The notes beneath the pieces were generated by a model. That model was not told the origin of the DNA, made no database searches, and saw only the letters and a list, made by a program, of their open reading frames with translations. From Bacteroidota bacterium (GTDB lineage Bacteria > Bacteroidota > Rhodothermia > Rhodothermales > Bin80), in contig JAPOUL010000090.1 in NCBI GenBank assembly GCA_026708685.1, forward strand, positions 1 to 64,000: a stretch of 64,000 nt of DNA. The letters run 5' to 3'. The translations under genes and the position numbers were made by a program. Position 1 is the stretch's first letter. Each line of letters opens with the position of its first letter. Below are positions 1-9,658 of the stretch, piece by piece.

Positions 1-1742
1 TCACATCTCTGAGGGGATACGAGACAATTATCGTCGCAGAAATCCGCAAATTGAAAAATATTTCTAAACAAGTTAGCGCTTATGCCTATCTGTTCCCCCT
101 GTGTAATTGAATTGGTTGCTACAAATGCAATTCGTCCTTCCCCGTCGGTACCGATATACTCTCCCGCCTTAATAAACCATGCAGCTACATAGTCAAGTGA
201 TCCTCTTCTTCTGCCCATTGCGGCGATCCGATGCACTTGTGCACGCTGAGCCTCGCTTTGATATTTGGACCCTACAAATGGGGGGTTTCCAAAGACAAAA
301 GAACAACTCTCCGCTGGAAGAACATAGTTCCAGTCAATTTCCAGTGCATCCCCGTGAACAATAGTAGGTGAAGCTTCCAGCGGAATTCGAGTGAATGTCT
401 CACCGAATTCAAGACTAAGACGATTATTCATGATGTGGTCCATCATCCACAATGCAATCTCGGCAATACGACCTGGAAATTCACTGATCTCAATCCCAAA
501 AAATTGATCTACGTCAATCAGAGAAAGTGTAGATGCTTCAAGATCTCTCTGACCCTCTCTACTAAGACTCTTGCGTATTTCTTTCAAAACCTCAATCTCA
601 AGCAGGCGTAACTCCCTGTATGCAATAATGAGAAAGTTGCCACACCCGCAAGAGGGATCAAAGAAGCACATCTGCCCCAATTTCTTCTGAAACCGTCTTA
701 AATCCGTGAGCCTTCGGGTGTCTCCACGGGATCGCAGGCGATCAAAATCGCTTCGCAGATCATCTAGGAAAAGTGGTTCAATCACCTTAAGGATATTCTT
801 TTCGCTCGTATAATGAGCCCCATGTGTACGACGCTCCTGTGGATCCATCACCGATTGAAAGAGAGCACCAAAGATCGCGGGAGAGATCTCTGACCAGTCG
901 AACATGCAAGCATCAATTAAAGCTTGGCGCATATCGGAATCGAACGAAGGGGTTTGAAGTGAACCCTCAAACAAGTCCCCATTGATATAGGGGAATCGGT
1001 TGAGATCCTCGTCCAATTTACTTGAACGCTGCTCCTTCGGTGTGTTAAGAATCTCAAACAATTGTATCAACAAAGGACCGAGATCAAGACCATCTTCTCT
1101 GGTACGCTCCTCAATGAAGTCCAGAAATATGTCACGGGGTTCAAAAATTCCAGTGTCATCCCCAAACAAACAAAAAACAATCCGAACAAGGAGTCGCTCC
1201 AGATCATGTCCAAGATAACCAGTTTCTTCAAGCCTATCGTGTAGACATCCGACTAACTCAGATGCCCTGATATTGGCTGGATCCTGATCTCGAAAAGTTC
1301 GGCCCTGAACCCCAAGAATGAAGCCGAATACTTCTACATTTAAGGACAAATCTTCAAGAGCAAAGGAAACCACTTCTCTCTCTGACAGATCGTGAAGCTC
1401 AAAGGTTTGAAAGTCACTCACTAAGATATAACGCGGACGCTTGCTTTCTGGAAGGCTATCAAAATATTCTCCAGCCTGTTCGTAGGCGGTCTTGAGGTCG
1501 CGACCCGCACTTTTCTGTTCAACCATCAGAACACCTGGCCAAAACAGATCAATAAATCCAGATCGATTGTCGAGTTTCGCTACATGCTCTTCATAACGTG
1601 CAACACTACGGCGCCGAATATCGAAGATCTCAAAAAAATCGTTATAAAAACTCTGAGTTTCTCCCTTTTCGTAGACAGCATTGCTCCATTCTTTAGAGAA
1701 TTTGCTGGCTCGGGTTCGGATCTCATTCCATGAAAGACGCAT
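1..1742 (-). CDS. MmeI-like type IIL restriction-modification enzyme (partial, C-terminus beyond left edge)
   Basis: About 580 residues are visible; the frame is open to base 1, so the target-recognition domain is missing. The start is ATG at 1742. Near the N-terminus D65-X9-E75-Q-K77 matches the D-X9-ExK nuclease motif of MmeI. A GAHYTSEKNIL stretch follows, typical of this class. The adenine methyltransferase core shows motif I as DPSCGCGNF (residues 362-370; usual form DPACGSGNF) and motif IV as NPPF (486-489). In this family one polypeptide cleaves unmodified sites and methylates N6-adenine in one strand. No separate specificity or helicase gene is nearby, as expected for a stand-alone enzyme. 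The last visible 20 or so residues fit the family less well, so a frameshift at the edge cannot be excluded. Family assignment is firm; activity is inference. Confidence 0.82.
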   Translation of the reverse strand, partial: MRLSWNEIRTRASKFSKEWSNAVYEKGETQSFYNDFFEIFDIRRRSVARYEEHVAKLDNRSGFIDLFWPGVLMVEQKSAGRDLKTAYEQAGEYFDSLPESKRPRYILVSDFQTFELHDLSEREVVSFALEDLSLNVEVFGFILGVQGRTFRDQDPANIRASELVGCLHDRLEETGYLGHDLERLLVRIVFCLFGDDTGIFEPRDIFLDFIEERTREDGLDLGPLLIQLFEILNTPKEQRSSKLDEDLNRFPYINGDLFEGSLQTPSFDSDMRQALIDACMFDWSEISPAIFGALFQSVMDPQERRTHGAHYTSEKNILKVIEPLFLDDLRSDFDRLRSRGDTRRLTDLRRFQKKLGQMCFFDPSCGCGNFLIIAYRELRLLEIEVLKEIRKSLSREGQRDLEASTLSLIDVDQFFGIEISEFPGRIAEIALWMMDHIMNNRLSLEFGETFTRIPLEASPTIVHGDALEIDWNYVLPAESCSFVFGNPPFVGSKYQSEAQRAQVHRIAAMGRRRGSLDYVAAWFIKAGEYIGTDGEGRIAFVATNSITQGEQIGISANLFRNIFQFADFCDDNCLVSPQRC

Positions 1743-1778
1743 CAGATTTTTTCACTTGCTTTCGATAAAACCTTGGTG

Positions 1779-1799
1779 ACTCACGTATATAATTCCCAA
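1779..1799. repeat. 21-bp repeat, copy 1
   Basis: This 21-bp stretch (core CACGTATATAATTCCC) recurs at 15388-15408 with a single T/C difference. It lies 37 bp upstream of the MmeI-like start. It contains a TATAAT-like hexamer, so a promoter element is an alternative to a module-boundary repeat. Confidence 0.5.
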
Positions 1800-1882
1800 T
1801 AAAAGCATCATCTGTATACCAAATTTTTTAACTGTGAGGGAAATTTCATCAGTACTTCAACAACCATTGAAAACCATCATCA

Positions 1883-2779
1883 TTACGATTTTTCTTTATT
1901 CTTATCGAAGCCGATTCCATGAAAGATTTGGCCAAAAAATGTCTTAGGGAAGGTTTCTATATCCTCAAATCCAAGTTCAATATCTCGCCCACTGTGTGGA
2001 ATAGAAGCCGTCTTGAACAGATAATCCCAGAGGCTGAGACTTATTCCATAGTTGATGCCATACGGATGCCCTTCAGGCCATTGCTTGGCATGATGCCAAA
2101 TGTGCATCTGTGGACTGTTGATGATGTATTTCAGGGGGCCCAGTGGAATCCAGATATTACTATGATTCGCATGACCAATGACCAGTGTGATCAGATACAC
2201 AATAAAATACTCTTGAATTCCAAAGCCGATCATCGCCAATGGAATGTACTGCAACCCATTATAGACGACATTCTCCATCCAATGAAAACGTAAGTGGGCG
2301 GCAAAACCCATCTCCTCCACCGAATGATGAACCTTGTGGAACTCCCATAGTGCAGGAACGCGATGTAACAGCCGATGAACATTCCAGTGGATAAAATCAC
2401 GAATCACAAAGAGAATGAACAATTGAACCCAGACGGGAAGATTGGCCACCTCAATGGCAACTAAATTGGTAATGCCAATGGCAGCTAACGCATCACTAAA
2501 AAGATTCACTACCACCATGCTTGCCGCATTGAAAATAAAAAGCGAAAACAGAAAATAGTTGAAAAACATGTAGAACAAATCCAGCCAGAAATCATGACGG
2601 AACTTGGGCTGCTCCTTGCGCCATGGGGTGAACAGTTCTAACACAAAGAAAAAAAGGCTAATGCCAATGAGCCAGTAAAGATAGTTGTGCCAATGAGGAA
2701 TCGTGATTTCTGTCCACAAATAGTAGGCGTAGGCTTCATACCCACTAACAAAGAGATCCCAATACTTCTGCATATTCAC
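1883..2779 (-). CDS. Fatty acid hydroxylase / sterol desaturase family membrane protein
   Basis: The protein has 298 residues. Hydrophobic segments at about 33-50, 68-92, 115-130 and 178-202 indicate a polytopic inner-membrane protein. The histidine clusters that bind the di-iron centre in this superfamily are present: HWNVH (131-135), HKVHH (148-152), HANH (203-206) and HIWHH (226-230). Members hydroxylate or desaturate lipids or carotenoids; the substrate here is unknown. The ATG directly abuts the recG stop codon, so the two are probably co-transcribed, with recG first. The C-terminus is lysine- and glutamate-rich and presumably cytosolic. Confidence 0.85.
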   Translation of the reverse strand: MNMQKYWDLFVSGYEAYAYYLWTEITIPHWHNYLYWLIGISLFFFVLELFTPWRKEQPKFRHDFWLDLFYMFFNYFLFSLFIFNAASMVVVNLFSDALAAIGITNLVAIEVANLPVWVQLFILFVIRDFIHWNVHRLLHRVPALWEFHKVHHSVEEMGFAAHLRFHWMENVVYNGLQYIPLAMIGFGIQEYFIVYLITLVIGHANHSNIWIPLGPLKYIINSPQMHIWHHAKQWPEGHPYGINYGISLSLWDYLFKTASIPHSGRDIELGFEDIETFPKTFFGQIFHGIGFDKNKEKS

Positions 2780-4879
2780 TTATCCTGTACGTGCGTAACC
2801 TTCCATCCTCTTGAGGACAAAGTTTTCAAAATGGCTACGAAATGATTGATGTTCCGGTAACTCAAGATCCTGATCTTTATCCCATAATTCTGAGGCTGCT
2901 TGCTGTGCATACTCAATGATATCAAGATCTTCGGTTATACTCGCTAACTTAAATTCGGGCAACCCGCTTTGACGTGTGCCAAATAAATCACCAGCCCCTC
3001 GAATTTTCAAATCCGCCTCACTGATCTCGAAACCATCGGTGGTACGTTCAATAACCCGCAATCGTTCTTTGGATTCCGCGGATTGCCGCCAGTCTGCCAT
3101 CAAAATACAATAACTCTGATGTGATCCACGTCCAACGCGACCGCGTAACTGGTGGAGCTGACTCAATCCAAATCGCTCCGCATGTTCAATGACCATGATG
3201 GTAGCATCTGCGGTATCAACACCTACTTCAATGACGGTGGTGGCAATAAGAACTTGCACCTTCTTTGACTTGAACTGTCCCATGATCTCTTCCTTTTCTG
3301 AACTCTTCATTTTTCCATGGATCAGACCGACCCTATACTGTTGACACAATTGCTTCCATGCCTTATACCCAGATTCCGCATTCTTCAAATCACTGGTTTC
3401 ACTCTCCTCTACTTGAGGGTAGACAATGTAGGCTTGGTATCCCTGTCGTAGTTGCTCTATCACCATGGCTTCCATTTGCGACCGTTTCGTTTCCCAAAGC
3501 AAGCGGGTAATGATTCTTTTTCGTCCTTTTGGAAGTTCACGGATCGTCGTCATACTCAGATCCCCGTACATGGTCATCGATAATGATCGGGGGATGGGTG
3601 TAGCACTCATCAACAGCATGTGAGGGTTTTTTCCTTTCGCAGCCAAGCTGGCTCGCTGCTCTACACCGAAACGATGTTGTTCATCAACGACCGCCAATGC
3701 CAATTGATTGAATGTGACCTGTTTCTGGAACAATGCGTGCGTTCCGACAACTATATCGATGGTACCCGACGAAATTTTTCTCAGAATGTCCTCTCTCGTT
3801 CGCTTTGTTTGTCCTCCTATCAACAGTCCAACCGAGATTCCAACGGGGGCAAGATAGTTCATCAGACTGTTATATTGCTGCTCAGCCAAAACCTCTGTCG
3901 GAGCCATAAATGCTCCCTGAAACTGATTATCCACCGCAAGAATTAAAGCGGCGACTGCAACGACCGTCTTACCACAGCCAACATCTCCCTGCAGCATCCG
4001 ATACATCGGATGACCACTGGACATATCTTCTTCAATGGTTTGGAGTGCATCCTTTTGCCCCTGAGTTAGCTCAAAAGGTAACACCTCATGGATAAATTTT
4101 TCATACCGAGTTCGCTGGTTTGCCAGACGAATTCCCTGGAGCTTTGCCCGTTTTTTCCGAGAATAACGGATGACCATCTGTAGAAAGAACAACTCTTCAA
4201 ACTTCAGACGACGTTTGGCCAGCTCCAGCTCTTGGTGACTTTTAGGAAAATGAATGGCCCGAAGAGCAACGCGGCCATCCATCAGTTGATATTTAGATTG
4301 GATCCACTCTGGGAGAATATGTGGAAATTCCAGTCCCCGATTTTTGATGAGCTGAAAAATGATGACTCTAAACATTTTACTGCTCAGCCCCACACTTTGC
4401 AATCGTGCTCCTCCAGGATACAATGCGATAATTCTGCCCGTTGAAAGCTGAGGTCCACCCTCATCCAGTCGATCAAAATCAGGATGCACCATGGTCATTT
4501 TATTGCCATACCGAGTCACTTCCCCAGTAAATGCAATCTGATGACCAGGAATGATTGCTTTCTGAATCCAGCTTAACCCTTTGAACCACACTATGGACAT
4601 GTGTCCATTCCATGCATCTCTCACCCTTGCCTCCAAACGGGGGCGATTGCGGCCCCGAACAATTTCAGCCCGAAGAACCGTCGCAACAACGGTGACGGTT
4701 TCACCCGTTGAAGCGATTTCAACGATCCGTGCGACACTGGAGTGGTCTAAATAGCGGCGAGGAAAATAATGAAGCAGATCAAGGCAGTTTGTGACACCTA
4801 CCTGAGAGAGCACCTCTGCACGAGATGGTCCAACTCCTTTGTAGAACTGCAAGTTTTCCGCAAAAATGTTATTTTCCAT
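2780..4879 (-). CDS. recG: ATP-dependent DNA helicase RecG
   Basis: The protein has 699 residues, the usual length. An N-terminal wedge/OB region (about 1-200) precedes the SF2 helicase core. Walker A is GDVGCGKT (298-305). The DEQH box lies at 399-402 in VVDEQHRFG. Motif VI reads GRVGRG. RecG remodels stalled replication forks and branch-migrates Holliday junctions. The frame is intact from ATG at 4879. It is followed without a gap by the fatty acid hydroxylase gene. Confidence 0.97.
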   Translation of the reverse strand: MENNIFAENLQFYKGVGPSRAEVLSQVGVTNCLDLLHYFPRRYLDHSSVARIVEIASTGETVTVVATVLRAEIVRGRNRPRLEARVRDAWNGHMSIVWFKGLSWIQKAIIPGHQIAFTGEVTRYGNKMTMVHPDFDRLDEGGPQLSTGRIIALYPGGARLQSVGLSSKMFRVIIFQLIKNRGLEFPHILPEWIQSKYQLMDGRVALRAIHFPKSHQELELAKRRLKFEELFFLQMVIRYSRKKRAKLQGIRLANQRTRYEKFIHEVLPFELTQGQKDALQTIEEDMSSGHPMYRMLQGDVGCGKTVVAVAALILAVDNQFQGAFMAPTEVLAEQQYNSLMNYLAPVGISVGLLIGGQTKRTREDILRKISSGTIDIVVGTHALFQKQVTFNQLALAVVDEQHRFGVEQRASLAAKGKNPHMLLMSATPIPRSLSMTMYGDLSMTTIRELPKGRKRIITRLLWETKRSQMEAMVIEQLRQGYQAYIVYPQVEESETSDLKNAESGYKAWKQLCQQYRVGLIHGKMKSSEKEEIMGQFKSKKVQVLIATTVIEVGVDTADATIMVIEHAERFGLSQLHQLRGRVGRGSHQSYCILMADWRQSAESKERLRVIERTTDGFEISEADLKIRGAGDLFGTRQSGLPEFKLASITEDLDIIEYAQQAASELWDKDQDLELPEHQSFRSHFENFVLKRMEGYARTG

Positions 4880-4995
4880 GACAGCTAATAGCCAGCAAAC
4901 ATCTCATCCATGATTGAGATGAATTCCCTTGCTGATATGGTATGACACGTTACAACAGTAATGATCGGAAATGAGATAAAATCAATGAGGTGAGA

Positions 4996-5727
4996 TTAGT
5001 TTCCACTAGGAAGGTGAAGGCCTATGGGAAACGTAGCAGTGTATCCAGCCTCCGTAGGTGATACATCAAGCATCAACTGCTGTCCTCCATTCCGTCGAAA
5101 AATTTGATCATTCCAATTACGGACTTGCCTCTCTGGCAAACGATCATATGGAGGGTTGGAATAGATATGATCCGTCAGTGCATCATCAAAATAGAGTTGG
5201 GTTGAAAATTCGTAAGCCTTTCCATGATGAACTTCCATGGAAAGTTTCAAATGAATGTGTACGGTTCTCCCCGAATACCATCCAGGAAAGATGGTCGTGA
5301 ACTGGGCGAATCCTTCCGAGTCGGTCAACTGATACCCTCGTAGAAAATTCTCCTTACGTAAATTTTTCCCTCGATTGCGAAATGCCGAATAATATCCATT
5401 GAGATCACATTGCCACAGATCAACTTTGACATCTGAAAGAGGGGTACATTGATCTTGATCAACCCTCAACACATGAAAAATGAGTTGTATTGAAATCCCT
5501 GACAGAACGGATTTGGTGCTCAAATCAACACGAAGATCAGATCGGTGGAGTTCAAAATCCTTAAAAAAGGGGCCTTCCGTTTGTTCTGGCCGTACGATAC
5601 AGGCAGGAAGGTTCAGGCACCTCACTGGATGGGTTGCCCCTGTACTTGCAATCACGCCGGCTCCAAACAAATGGATGACTTGCCTACGAGTTAGCAGTCG
5701 GCCAATCTGTTGATCATCTATCTCCAT
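4996..5727 (-). CDS. Intradiol ring-cleavage dioxygenase-like protein (protocatechuate 3,4-dioxygenase family)
   Basis: The protein has 243 residues. The N-terminus carries TRRQVIHLFGAG, a twin-arginine-like signal (residues 13-24), so export in folded form is plausible. RPEQTEGPFF (46-55) is the characteristic opening of the family. The Fe(III) ligands can be placed as Tyr in GYY (111-113), Tyr151 in GWY, and His157 and His159 in VHIH. Family members open catechols between the hydroxyl groups. Exported versions are common in Bacteroidota, and their substrates are mostly unknown. No other beta-ketoadipate pathway gene is adjacent, so a role in protocatechuate breakdown is not shown. Confidence 0.82.
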   Translation of the reverse strand: MEIDDQQIGRLLTRRQVIHLFGAGVIASTGATHPVRCLNLPACIVRPEQTEGPFFKDFELHRSDLRVDLSTKSVLSGISIQLIFHVLRVDQDQCTPLSDVKVDLWQCDLNGYYSAFRNRGKNLRKENFLRGYQLTDSEGFAQFTTIFPGWYSGRTVHIHLKLSMEVHHGKAYEFSTQLYFDDALTDHIYSNPPYDRLPERQVRNWNDQIFRRNGGQQLMLDVSPTEAGYTATFPIGLHLPSGN

Positions 5728-6002
5728 TATCTTCGTTGGTTTATCAATAGATGTGCATGTTTAGAATCACACTGTATAATACACTATCCACTGGGATCTG
5801 AAACATTGTAAATTTAACCATTTTGTGAACAATTTGAATGATCAACCCATGAGGGAATTAAAAAAACACTCTTTCTTATGCAATCCATGACTCTCAATAG
5901 GGGTACAATGATCATCAAAGCATGTTCTCAGTTATTTTCCATGAGAATTTGATTCAACCCATCACCAGTGAATTTTTTTCTTGATCACACTCTCACTTTT
6001 TA

Positions 6003-6554
6003 ATGGCGAACCATGAAGCAATAGACTGTAAACAGCCATCAAGCATTGTCATCATGGGGGCTGAATCCACGGGTAAAACGACTCTCGCAAGGTCTTTGGC
6101 AGTGCACTACAAGACGACTTGGGTGCCCGAATTTCTGCGTCAATTTGTAGATGAAAAAGGCTCTGATCCAGAAGAGTCTGATGTATTTGTGATTGCTGAT
6201 GGACAAGTGGATCTATTCGAAAAGATGCGTCAGAGGGCACATGTAGTTCTCTTTCTGGATACCGATCTCTTTACAACTTGTGTCTATCAACGGATTTATT
6301 TTGACACATGCCCACCCCCCATTGAAAAGGCCGCTCTCCAGCGTCAATCGGGGCTTTACTTGTTCACAGAACCTGATATACCTTGGGTGTCTGATCCTGG
6401 GCAGCGTGCTGGCCCTGCAGAGCGTCAAAGAACTCATCAATTACTGATGGCCGAAGCCAGAAAGCATTCACTCCACACGGTGCCTATCCGAGGATCCCAT
6501 CATGATCGAATGACGACTGCTATTGAGGCGGTAGATCATTACATCCATTATTAA
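6003..6554 (+). CDS. NadR-like AAA kinase (ribosylnicotinamide kinase domain)
   Basis: The protein has 183 residues. A P-loop, GAESTGKTTL, lies near residues 19-28. Further motifs typical of the C-terminal kinase half of NadR follow: VPEFLRQFV, DGQVDLFEKM, FLDTDLFTT and an R-x-H-like stretch near the end. That domain phosphorylates nicotinamide riboside to NMN. The HTH and adenylyltransferase domains of full NadR are absent, as in many stand-alone versions. A short AT-rich upstream region without a Shine-Dalgarno sequence precedes the ATG. The gene stands alone; the next gene is 1.4 kb away. Confidence 0.72.
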   Translation: MANHEAIDCKQPSSIVIMGAESTGKTTLARSLAVHYKTTWVPEFLRQFVDEKGSDPEESDVFVIADGQVDLFEKMRQRAHVVLFLDTDLFTTCVYQRIYFDTCPPPIEKAALQRQSGLYLFTEPDIPWVSDPGQRAGPAERQRTHQLLMAEARKHSLHTVPIRGSHHDRMTTAIEAVDHYIHY

Positions 6555-8015
6555 CGATGAACGCACAGACCACCAGCAACGAATGAGATGGTTGCTGTGG
6601 AATCCAGTACCAGAATGTCAAGCGAGGCTATGCATTTAGAAAAGAGATCTCACCTTGATGATGTACTTGACTCGGCAGTGGAGTTTGAGTGCCTTCGGGA
6701 TTTTCAACGTTGCAGATAGTTCAAACTGATAATGCTCATACACTATGGGCATGATCACGCCAGATGAATCTGAAATCGCACTTTTACCCTATTCAGGTCC
6801 AATTGGTAAAAGCAAGAAAAGCCAGACAGCAGGTGCTGACTGGCCAACTTTAACCAAACTCCTCATGTGATTTATGGCCATTCTGATGAGAAAGTTCCAG
6901 CAGTGCGTCACTTTCTTGAGAGGCAAACAAGGTCTTTAAGAATTACAGATGATCTCACTTTGCACCTGAGGGCTTGACAAGGTCTGCGATCCTATCAAGC
7001 TCCCGTCCGATGTCAACTTTTGCACCTGGAATGGATCATCGGACTGTCTGGAAACGTCAGTATTTTCTTTCTCTTGTTGTTCATGCAGAGGGGTGGAAGG
7101 TAGTTACTCCAAAGCACGAATAAGCAAGAGGCATTCATAACGCGTAAGCTTGATCGTCACTGGTTTCTGATACACTGGCGGATCGCACACTCCTACCCGG
7201 TACATCTCGTAGTCCAATAGTTCCCCTATGGCAATACCACCTTCAAGTACATCCATCTTACGCGTAGATACAGCCCCGAATGGGGTAATCTTGCCTGCAA
7301 TCTTGGATGACGGATTTGTTGACTGGCTCATAGAAAGCGTTTCTTGACTAACTATTATGGGGGCGGATGCCACAATGCTCTTAAGAAGAGACGATACGTA
7401 CCCACTGTATGATCTGATGGCACGGTCCTGAAGTAGTTGCTATGCCAGAGGCTCGGCTGTATTGAATGTACCTGCCTTAACACAACTGGAATCTCTTTTA
7501 GTCCAGAACGGTTCATGCAGAGTGGAGTTTGTGCCTCCCACGAAGACTGGTGCACATCCGTTTTCACACCATCTCACTTGGCATCAAGCCGTGCGTTTCG
7601 ATGATGGTCAAAACGCCATCGGACCTCTCTTGCTATAAAAGGCATTAGACGATAACACAAGAAGTGGTTATGATAGATGTTGGGGCAATTTTGTAATATT
7701 CATGAAGTACGAGCCGTGTATATTCTCTATCTGAATACAACATCCACGCTCCTTGTTTTCACGGTTCTAGGTGATAAAGACCATCAAGGTAGAAAAGTCA
7801 ACAGCACCCAAAATTCACCACACTGAAGTTTCCTTTTCCTAAGGGATCAAGAATGATTCCTGTCGATATGCTAGCCCTTGTCACAGAGAATGGAGCAAGC
7901 GACACTGTTCATTACAACATGGTCAAAGATCTGAATCCCAGCCCGCAGTGCAGTTCCCCGCATCCGAACGAATTGCCCACCTTCGCGTTTTAGAGTAGAT
8001 TTTGATTCTGCTTCC
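6555..8015. other. Long gene-poor stretch (about 1.46 kb)
   Basis: Only short interrupted frames are present. The one candidate gene is the minus-strand ORF at 7104-7373. Fragments of open frame such as 6631-6718 on the plus strand look protein-like but end quickly, which suggests decayed coding sequence that I could not identify. No RNA gene or clear terminator was seen. Confidence 0.5.
7104..7373 (-). CDS. Small hypothetical protein
   Basis: The ORF has 89 codons with a GTG start at 7373; an ATG at 7331 would give 75 residues. The C-terminal half mixes hydrophobic and charged residues in a protein-like way and ends in a leucine-rich segment (LTRYECLLLIRALE). I recognise no family. It stands inside a long gene-poor stretch, so it may be the end of a decayed gene. 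Confidence 0.3.
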   Translation of the reverse strand: MASAPIIVSQETLSMSQSTNPSSKIAGKITPFGAVSTRKMDVLEGGIAIGELLDYEMYRVGVCDPPVYQKPVTIKLTRYECLLLIRALE

Positions 8016-9164
8016 ATGACTCTGCGCTCTCTCCGTCTACGAAATATGCGAGCGCATTCTAACTCAACGATAGACCTGTCTTCGGGAGTGAATCTCCTCT
8101 ACGGATCTAATGGTGCTGGAAAAACCAATATTCTGGAGGCCATTCACTACTTGTGTTTAACCAAAAGTTTTCTGACAGGTGTTGAACGCTATGTCATCCA
8201 GCGAGGCCAAGACTATTTTGAAGTGGAAGGGCAGTTCGAAGGAACAGTAAGAAAAAAAGTAACGATACGGACTGCAGTTTCATTGCGTGAAGGAAAGCGA
8301 ATCTTTCTCAATGGTGTTGCCCCAGAGCGTAAGGCCGACATCGTAGGCATCGTTCCTATCGTCGTTTTTGTACCTGGGGATCAAAGTCTCACCTATGGGG
8401 GCCCAGATGATCGTAGAAAATTTCTCAATGGCATATTGAGTCAGGCAAGCCCCAACCATTTAAGAGATCTGATCCGGTATCGTCGTGCACTCAAACAACG
8501 CAATGAGGTACTCTCTCATCGCCATCAAGTCCCCATTGATCCATCGTTGATTGCACCATTGAACGCAATCCTTGCCCAGCTGGGAAGCCGAATTATTGTG
8601 CAAAGATCTGGATTTATCGCAGAATTCAATGATAAGCTGAAACAGGCTTGGAAGCAGCTTGGACAAGCCATTGAAGAACCATCGATTGTATATCAGGGAC
8701 CGATTCACGCAGAAGACTACTCATCTGCTGATGACGCAGAGTCTGTCTTGCTATCAGCACTAGTTGAATCAACACCCCGAGATATCGACAAGGGACGTAC
8801 CAACACGGGCCCACACCGTGATGAACTGGTCTTTAAATTGGATGATCAGGAAGTTCGACGATTTGGATCCACAGGACAGCACCGTTCATTTGCCATTGCA
8901 CTAAGAATCGCACAATTCAATTATCTGGACGATCGTCTTGAAGAAAAGCCCATCCTGCTCTTAGATGATGTTTTTGATTCTCTTGACCCTACACGTACAG
9001 AGGTCATCCTTGAATGGTTACGAGGAGACTCCACAGGACAGAGCCTGCTGACGGCTGCCGATTCAGAAAAACTACGCTCACGAATCAAAAACTGGGGGCA
9101 TCCCCACCAGTCCATCCATGTTCAGAGTGGACAAGTTATGGAGCATCCTCCCGAGGAGGAATAA
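8016..9164 (+). CDS. recF: DNA replication and repair protein RecF
   Basis: The protein has 382 residues. Walker A is GSNGAGKT (30-37). The family motif PDDRRKFLNG lies in the middle. The ABC signature region reads STGQHRSFAIALR, and Walker B is LLLDDVFDSLD. RecF binds single-strand/double-strand DNA junctions with RecO and RecR to load RecA at gaps. dnaA, dnaN and gyrB are not adjacent, so this is not the classical origin cluster. The 3' end overlaps the convergent MaoC-like gene by 29 bp. The ATG follows a C/T-rich stretch without a Shine-Dalgarno sequence. Confidence 0.95.
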   Translation: MTLRSLRLRNMRAHSNSTIDLSSGVNLLYGSNGAGKTNILEAIHYLCLTKSFLTGVERYVIQRGQDYFEVEGQFEGTVRKKVTIRTAVSLREGKRIFLNGVAPERKADIVGIVPIVVFVPGDQSLTYGGPDDRRKFLNGILSQASPNHLRDLIRYRRALKQRNEVLSHRHQVPIDPSLIAPLNAILAQLGSRIIVQRSGFIAEFNDKLKQAWKQLGQAIEEPSIVYQGPIHAEDYSSADDAESVLLSALVESTPRDIDKGRTNTGPHRDELVFKLDDQEVRRFGSTGQHRSFAIALRIAQFNYLDDRLEEKPILLLDDVFDSLDPTRTEVILEWLRGDSTGQSLLTAADSEKLRSRIKNWGHPHQSIHVQSGQVMEHPPEEE

Positions 9165-9576
9165 TGGTCGCCTCCCCAGCAAGAGCCAATTTATTGTTCT
9201 CCGTATATATGTTCGTTTCTGCCTTTACATAGCCGCGCTTTTCCAATTTCTCAATGATCTTGACCGAAACACGAACTTCGGAGTTTACTCTCACTGGACG
9301 AAGAAACCGACATGAAATGGAAACAGCGATACTTCCAGAACCTGGGAAGTCGCGTCCTAGTACTTTGGAGATCAGCCCCAACTGTAACACCCCGTGGACA
9401 ACCCGATGACCAAACCGAGTGCTCTGAGCATACTCTTCATCCACATGAATAGGATTGTCATCCCCAGTAATCCGGGCAAAGGTGAGGACATCATCTTCAC
9501 TCACAAAACGATGAATTTCATGAATATCGCCAATCTTTAGGGAATCGTAAGTATGGCGCGATTCTTTTTGACTCAT
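9136..9576 (-). CDS. MaoC-like (hot-dog fold) dehydratase
   Basis: The protein has 146 residues from ATG at 9576. The open frame extends to 9717, but the extra 47 residues lack family character and would run into the divergent gene. The hydratase-2 motif is clear: ARITGDDNPIHVDEEYA, then FGHRVVHG, with the catalytic Asp and His of the R-hydratase fold. Family members hydrate trans-2-enoyl-CoA or related thioesters. No fatty-acid genes flank it, so the substrate is open. It overlaps the recF 3' end. Confidence 0.82.
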   Translation of the reverse strand: MSQKESRHTYDSLKIGDIHEIHRFVSEDDVLTFARITGDDNPIHVDEEYAQSTRFGHRVVHGVLQLGLISKVLGRDFPGSGSIAVSISCRFLRPVRVNSEVRVSVKIIEKLEKRGYVKAETNIYTENNKLALAGEATIIPPREDAP

Positions 9577-9658
9577 GGCCGTTGGAACAATGAATTTGTT
9601 AAAGATACAATATAAAGCACCATTTTCATGAATTTTGTGCTCGGTAAACCCATGTACC

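Noticed and set aside
7355-7567. 70-codon minus-strand ORF
   Set aside because: It overlaps the better candidate at 7104-7373, and its composition is not protein-like.
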